Source of the DNA: Glomus cerebriforme
Taxonomy: Eukaryota > Glomeromycota > Glomeromycetes > Glomerales > Glomeraceae
NCBI GenBank assembly: GCA_003550305.1
Contig: QKYT01000023.1
Span: forward strand, 379,910-392,831
Length of the DNA stretch: 12,922 bases
Reading direction: 5' to 3'
In this document: positions 8,782-12,922 of the stretch, piece after piece
Numbering within the stretch: the stretch's first letter is position 1
How the letters are laid out: the number at the start of each line of letters is the position of its first letter
The notes under the pieces: model-generated
Seen by the model: the letters and a program-made list of their open reading frames with translations, nothing else
Databases searched by the model: none
What the model was told of the DNA's origin: nothing
Position numbers and translations under genes: made by a program

Positions 8782-8790
8782 TATATAAAG
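8782..8790 (+). promoter_or_regulatory. TATA box of the secreted-protein gene
   Basis: TATATAAAG lies 73-81 bp upstream of the ATG at 8863 and matches the TATA consensus well. A pyrimidine-rich leader follows. Confidence 0.5.
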
Positions 8791-8862
8791 GTGTTTGATT
8801 GTTTTCAAACATTTTTTTAATTATTAATTTTATTTTCTTCCTTTTTTTTAAAAAAACAAAAA

Positions 8863-9516
8863 ATGAAATCTTTGAAATTGTTCATTTTATTAGTATATTT
8901 ATTAATACCGTCAGTTGTATTATCAAAAAAACGACTATGTAAACAACGTTGGTACGTTCCTAACGCCGAAACGGCGACAATAACATTTGATTCCGAATCA
9001 TTATCGGGTCGTTTCGTTCTTTATGATAATTTACATGGAAGTGGGACACAAGTTAAAGGATTATTTGAAAGAGGATTAGTAAGACAAAGATGGTTACCAC
9101 CGAATTATAGTTATAAATTTATAGCATTCATAAAATCCACTTGTGACAAATTAACGGATAATGTATTCTATCAAATTGATGTTACTGATAGTTTCGTACC
9201 AAGAAGAAAAGGTTTTATTAATGAAAGGGGTGGCATGGATAAAATGATTAAAACGACAATGTTCTCTTGGTATTGGGGTCCTAACGTTGATATTGCTATT
9301 GTTGTTTACGAGAATCAAGCAAATGTCAAACGTGAACTTTGGAAAAAGATTTCGGTAAGTCAATGTTAATTCTTTTTAAAATAATTCTTTTTATTAAAGA
9401 TTAATTTTTTTTATTTCCTTATTTCATTGTTCCTTTAGTGTACCGAAGTCGTAAATAAACCTGATACATTATCGAATATTGTAGGAGACGATGCTATGGA
9501 CGATGATGATGAATAA
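8863..9516 (+). CDS. Small secreted protein with acidic C-terminus, two exons
   Basis: Function unknown. Start ATG 8863 gives a signal peptide, residues 1-21 (hydrophobic FILLVYLLIPSVVL), with likely cleavage after S21. The next residues are KKR, a Kex2-like basic site. The mature domain (about 25-164) is basic and beta-like, with C26, C94, a sequon at N81 (NYS) and FSWYWGPNVDIAIVVYE near 134-150. An unspliced reading would stop at TAA 9367 (ending VSQC). However a perfect donor, GTAAGT (9355), and acceptor, TTCCTTTAG (ending 9438), define an 84-nt intron in phase 0. Exon 2, 9439-9516, adds CTEVVNKP...DDDDE, for 189 aa. Size and signal peptide are those of a candidate secreted effector or cell-surface protein, but I see no known domain and no experimental link to symbiosis. 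It does not share evident sequence with its neighbours. Confidence 0.8.
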
Positions 9517-9930
9517 TCAAATTTTTTTAAATTTTTTTTTTTTTTTTAGTTATTTAGAAAATTATTGTTTATCTTAGAACATTACAACTTAGTCAATGAA
9601 AATCACATTAATACAATCTATGCATAAAATTTGTATATAAATAGTATAAACATGAAAAATCACAATAAAATTCTGGGGGAAACTTGTTTCGAAATTTATT
9701 CCTGGTAAAATGTGAAATGATTCACCGCAGATGATAAATTATTTTTTATTATTATTAATTTTTTGATATATGCAAATCACTTTTGCCAAGAAAAGATCCT
9801 CATCGTAAATAAATCAATTTTAGTAAGAGTAAACAGTTTGTGTTGTCTGTGCTACAATAAACGTCATCATGATTTCAAACACTTTAAATAATCGGAGTAT
9901 GAAATTTCCCGTACATTGTTACAGCCGTTA
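9517..9930. other. Gene-free spacer, 3' end of the secreted-protein gene
   Basis: No frame is coding-like. It holds the 3' untranslated region of the preceding gene and distal upstream DNA of F-box gene 2. No RNA gene was recognised. Confidence 0.5.
9664..9669 (+). terminator. Candidate polyadenylation signal
   Basis: AATAAA, about 150 bp after the stop of the secreted-protein gene, in A/T-rich DNA. In such DNA this hexamer also occurs by chance. Confidence 0.3.
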
Positions 9931-9933
9931 CAC

Positions 9934-10002
9934 GAGATAATATCTGTTATCTTACATTCATATTTTAAAGATAATTCCCGTTTGATACAATTATTAAGAT
10001 AA
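9934..10002 (+). promoter_or_regulatory. Cluster of GATA motifs upstream of F-box gene 2
   Basis: Five GATA/TATC cores fall in about 70 bp: GAGATAATATCTGTTATCT (9934-9952) contains AGATAA and TTATCT as an inverted pair plus a TATC between them, and AAGATAA recurs at 9968-9974 and 9996-10002. The extended form (A/T)GATAA is repeated. The cluster lies 105-173 bp before the proposed start. Fungal GATA factors (nitrogen, iron, light responses) bind this core; which one, if any, is unknown. Confidence 0.4.
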
Positions 10003-10106
10003 TTTGGAAATAAACACGTTAAATAGGAATTGATCTTCACGTCTTTTTTTTATACAAAAGCGGTCACAAAAAAATTAAAAAATTTCTATTTTTATGTTCA
10101 TTCGCC

Positions 10107-12036
10107 ATGTTTTTAAGTAAGAATAATTTTTTTTTTTTTTTTTTTAAAAAAAAAAGAGTTTTATTTTTTTTTAATATATATATATATATATATTAATAAC
10201 ATTTATTTATTTTTTTTTATTATTATTATTATAGATACAAAATCACCAGTTCGATTATTAAAACATACAATAAAAAGTTTTAAACATGAAGAAGTTAATA
10301 ATAAATCTCAAGGATTTGAAATTCAAGAATTATCAGAATCACAAAATCATATTTTACAAAAACTTCCATCAAATTGTTTTGAAGAAATTTTCGAATCATT
10401 AGATAATGATAGAAATACTTTATTCTCATGTGCGTTAGTGAATCGACATTGGTGTAGATTATCAATACCATTATTATGGCGTCGACCATTTGAATATGGA
10501 TATCCAAAAGATTTTGGATTTAAATTAATAAAGATTTATATAAGTTTTTTAACAGTAGAAGAAAAAGAATTATTAAGAGCTCAAGATATTCAAGTACCAA
10601 ACAACAACAACAACAACAACAACAATAATAATAATAATCAAAATAACAAATTATTATTTGAATATCCGAAATATATTCAATATTTTGATATAAATAATTT
10701 TGTTCACGCGGTAAAATTATGGATCTTTAATAGAAATAAGGTTTATGATATTAAATCTGAACAAAAAATTCATTTACTTACGAGATTATTGGGAAATTTA
10801 TTTTGTAAATATTCTAATGGATTTAAATTTATTAATTATAATAATAATAATGATATTAAATTTACAGATATTACATCATATGATGGAATAGAATCAATAT
10901 TATATAAATTAAATGAATTTAAATATCAAAGTTTTAATGTAGTTGATGAATATCATTCAATTTGGAATAATTTATTTAATAATTTAACAGAATATACTTA
11001 TAATATTCAACATTTATCAATTCATATTTATAAAAATAGTAGATATGAATATTCAGATATTGATGATTCAGTAATTAAATTAATTCAAGTTCAAAAAAAT
11101 TTAAAAAGTTTATCATTAAGTAATTTTTGGTGGAATTCATCATTATTTTATTCAGTTATAAGGGAACATAATAATTCTTTAACATATTTAAGATTTGAAG
11201 GATTATCTGACGTAACTTTATTAATTAAATTATTAACATGTTGTAAGAATTTAAATACTTTAGATTTAATTCAAAGTTCAAAAGGTGAAGATTATGAACA
11301 TAATTTAGATCCTTCAACTTTACCAATCGAATTTAATCTTTGCGTAAAAAATTTTTATTATAATTTTAATGATACAAATGTTGGTACATTAACTTATTTT
11401 CTTAAATTGATGGGTAAAAATTTAAAATTATTTTCTTCAACTTATTTCATTAATCCTACTCCCGTTCTTATCGCTTTAAAAAATCATAATTCAAATCTTA
11501 CTCATCTTTCTTTAAAAATTTCTAAAGATTTATTAGATTATTTTAATATATTATTAAAAAATTTATCTTTAAAATATTTATTTTTAAATTTATCAAAACA
11601 TGATGATAAATTATCTATCAATCATATTATTCAATTAGCTGAATCCCTTCCTACTTCTTTACTTTATTTAGATCTTAATTTTAAAATTACTTCAAAAGAA
11701 TTTAATTCATTATTAATGAAATCTAATTCAAAATTGATTACTATAGCTTTTCATAATTTATTTGATAATCATAAGGATTATTTAAAAATTATGGTAAATT
11801 ATGTTATTAATAATTTTAATTCTAATTTAAGAGAAATTAGATTTCAAAAAGATTTTTTTAATAGAGATTGTAATAATCATGAAAATTTTCAAAAATGGTT
11901 GGATCATAAATTAAAATCAGTTATTGATGATTTAAATTTTAATCATGATGATAATAATATTACTAGTTTATTAAAAGAATTAAAAGTTTGCGAAATTAAA
12001 TCTTATAATCATAATTTTAATTCTTATTGGTATTAA
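10107..12036 (+). CDS. F-box protein 2 (Leu/Asn-rich, SCF adaptor type), with a 10-nt first coding exon
   Basis: Paralogue of the F-box gene at 3221, likely the same SCF adaptor role. The long frame has no in-frame ATG before the F-box and would otherwise have to begin at GTG 10438, inside the F-box. Splicing solves this: ATG 10107, exon 1 of 10 nt (10107-10116, MFL plus one base), donor GTAAGA (10117), 118-nt intron, acceptor ATTATAG (ending 10234), then 10235-12036, in frame for 603 aa. The F-box is at residues 47 to about 90 (LPSNCFEEIFESL, LFSCALVNRHW, IPLLWRRPF). Poly-Asn spans N126-N138. The shared LLTRLLGN block is at 184-191, followed by irregular leucine-rich repeats (HLSLKI, LKYLFLNL, LLYLDLNF) to the end. 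Unlike paralogue 1 it lacks the basic tail and the 3' intron. The N-terminus is the least certain part. Confidence 0.8.
10171..10194. repeat. TA microsatellite in the first intron of F-box gene 2
   Basis: A fully palindromic (TA)n tract flanked by TTAA ends and followed by poly-T and (ATT)n leading to the splice acceptor. Length is likely variable. Confidence 0.8.
10600..10638 (+). repeat. AAC/AAT trinucleotide repeat encoding 13 Asn
   Basis: Eight AAC then five AAT codons, in frame, inside F-box gene 2 (N126-N138), followed by CAAAATAAC, which extends the N/Q run. Copy-number change would alter only a flexible linker between the F-box and the leucine-rich part. Confidence 0.9.
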
Positions 12037-12348
12037 TTTAATTAAATTTAATTATAGTTTTTTAAAGTTAAATAGGTTATATAATTAATTATGTATATTT
12101 TTTTTATTATTATTATTATTATAATTATAATTTTTATAATAAAATCATTTTTTTAATATAGTAGAAGTGATATATAACGTGTGGCGAAGGTTTTTTTTCA
12201 TAAAGTCTATAACTAGTCTATATTTCTCACGATAATACTTGACGAGACTTTTTTTTTCGCGAAGTAAAGGATAATTATTGTGAAGCGAAATATTTTTGTA
12301 ATTTCAATAATATAATACTTCTGATTAATTAATTCCATCATCGGTTAA
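12037..12348. other. Gene-free spacer after F-box gene 2
   Basis: A/T-rich 3' flank with (ATT)n repeats near 12105-12121. TTCGCGAAG (12256-12264) and TGAAGCGAAA (about 12281-12290) form a small imperfect repeat. I see no gene or RNA. Confidence 0.5.
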
Positions 12349-12549
12349 TATTCCTGTCGGTTAACGACACGTATTAATAAACTTTTGCACCTTACTGATT
12401 TGGATATATCGATTGAAGAAAATGAGAGTGATGAAAATGAGGATAAGGGTGAGGAGGAAGAAGAGCATCGGCAAATTATTGATGAAGCATTGAGTGAAGA
12501 CAAAATGCCATCCTGTAAGATATACTGTATTACTCCTATAATAGAATAA
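12349..12549 (+). pseudogene. Acidic coding remnant, family unknown
   Basis: A 66-codon open stretch between TAA (12346) and TAA (12547). It reads RINKLLHLTDLDISIEENE, a Glu/Asp run, then EEEEEHRQIIDEALSEDKM. GAG/GAA/GAT usage is far from the local A/T pattern, so this was probably coding. There is no ATG before the acidic part and no recognisable domain. A GTAAGA donor at 12515 could end an exon after MPSC. In my judgement it could be the end of a transposase or a nuclear protein, but nothing proves it. The complementary strand is also open (12345-12611) but Ser-rich, the expected mirror of the acidic run. Confidence 0.35.
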
Positions 12550-12562
12550 ATATACAGTATAT
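12520..12562. repeat. 11-bp inverted repeat, ATATACTGTAT / ATACAGTATAT
   Basis: Exact arms at 12520-12530 and 12552-12562 with a 21-nt loop, overlapping the end of the acidic remnant. CAGT next to TA recalls Tc1/mariner ends, but no second terminal copy was found at a transposon-like distance. Confidence 0.5.
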
Positions 12563-12922
12563 ACAAAATTATGTAAGTAAAGTTCGTTGTGTCTTTTACT
12601 GTATCTGTCATAGAAGTATCATATTGCTTTAATAAAATTTCTTTTTATCTTTTTATCGAGTTTATTATGTGATGTCAATTATATTGTACGACAAGGTTTG
12701 TCCGGTTTTTTAAACTATTAAACGCGAAAATTATTTTTGTAGGTGTTTGTTTTTGATACTATTAAATATATTGGCAAATAATATAAGATTAGAACTTAAT
12801 CCTCTTTTTTTGTGTTCATTGTCTACCACTAGAGTAATTTATTATTTTCGCTCTTAATTTTGATTGTATCAGCTATTGTATCATGTTGTTTGGTTAAGTT
12901 CGTACTTTAAATATAATAAAAT
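12563..12922. other. Gene-free A/T-rich end of window
   Basis: All frames are short and no RNA gene, promoter pair or long repeat is visible. Confidence 0.5.

Noticed and set aside
8493..8798. 101-codon open frame on the plus strand
   Set aside because: Made of Lys/Phe/Ile/Asn/Tyr runs from A/T homopolymers, no domain, and it overlaps the TATA box of the following gene.
9151..9363. 70-codon open frame on the minus strand
   Set aside because: Antisense to the well-supported secreted-protein exon; no protein-like features.
10438..10440. GTG as start of F-box gene 2
   Set aside because: It falls inside the F-box, after the LPSNCFEEIF helix, and nuclear genes rarely start at GTG; the spliced ATG at 10107 explains the frame better.
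10295..10507. 70-codon open frame on the minus strand
   Set aside because: Antisense to the F-box of gene 2, which explains its openness.
12345..12611. 88-codon Ser-rich open frame on the minus strand
   Set aside because: Mirror of the GAA/GAG/GAT acidic run on the plus strand, which reads as the more natural protein.
1..12922. tRNA, rRNA, CRISPR array or bacterial-type operon
   Set aside because: I found no tRNA-like GGTTCGAATCC arm with a matching acceptor stem, no regularly spaced direct repeats and no rRNA-like blocks by eye; the genes have introns.

Overview
The window looks like nuclear DNA from an arbuscular mycorrhizal fungus, most likely Rhizophagus or a close Glomeromycotina relative. 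This rests on strongly A/T-rich DNA with long homopolymers, short GT-AG introns (about 84-122 nt where I could place them), TTA/AAT-rich codon use, and two gene families I recognise from memory as greatly expanded in that genus: a Cys-motif/protein-kinase family and Leu/Asn-rich F-box proteins. No database search was possible.

Layout: 1-814 (minus) is the 5' part of a kinase gene cut by the window edge. 885-3220 has no intact gene but holds several broken reading-frame remnants; the best resembles part of an inositol polyphosphate kinase (1270-1437). 3221-5269 (plus) is F-box gene 1, two exons. 5270-6978 has no intact gene, but contains a CpG-rich palindromic island followed by a TATA box and a possible spliced leader (5480-5841), plus a small remnant at 6534-6641. 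6979-7875 (minus) is a two-exon single-pass membrane protein with an acidic dileucine signal of the vacuolar type. Transcribed away from it across about 990 bp is 8863-9516 (plus), a small two-exon secreted protein with an acidic tail. 10107-12036 (plus) is F-box gene 2, a paralogue of gene 1; it appears to start from a 10-nt first coding exon. 12037-12922 holds a degraded acidic reading frame and an inverted repeat.

Five genes are supported. In four of them the complete coding sequence needs splicing that a simple open-frame scan misses, and in the kinase the intron separates the two visible parts of the catalytic domain. The two F-box genes probably act as substrate adaptors of SCF ubiquitin ligases. 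The membrane and secreted proteins are lineage-type unknowns. I see no evidence that the genes form one pathway; the neighbourhood looks like an accessory, gene-family-rich region with decaying gene copies. I did not find a convincing new multi-gene system. The most checkable items are the tiny first exon, the NERSPLI sorting signal, intron retention that would swap C-termini, and the CpG-rich promoter without an annotated gene.
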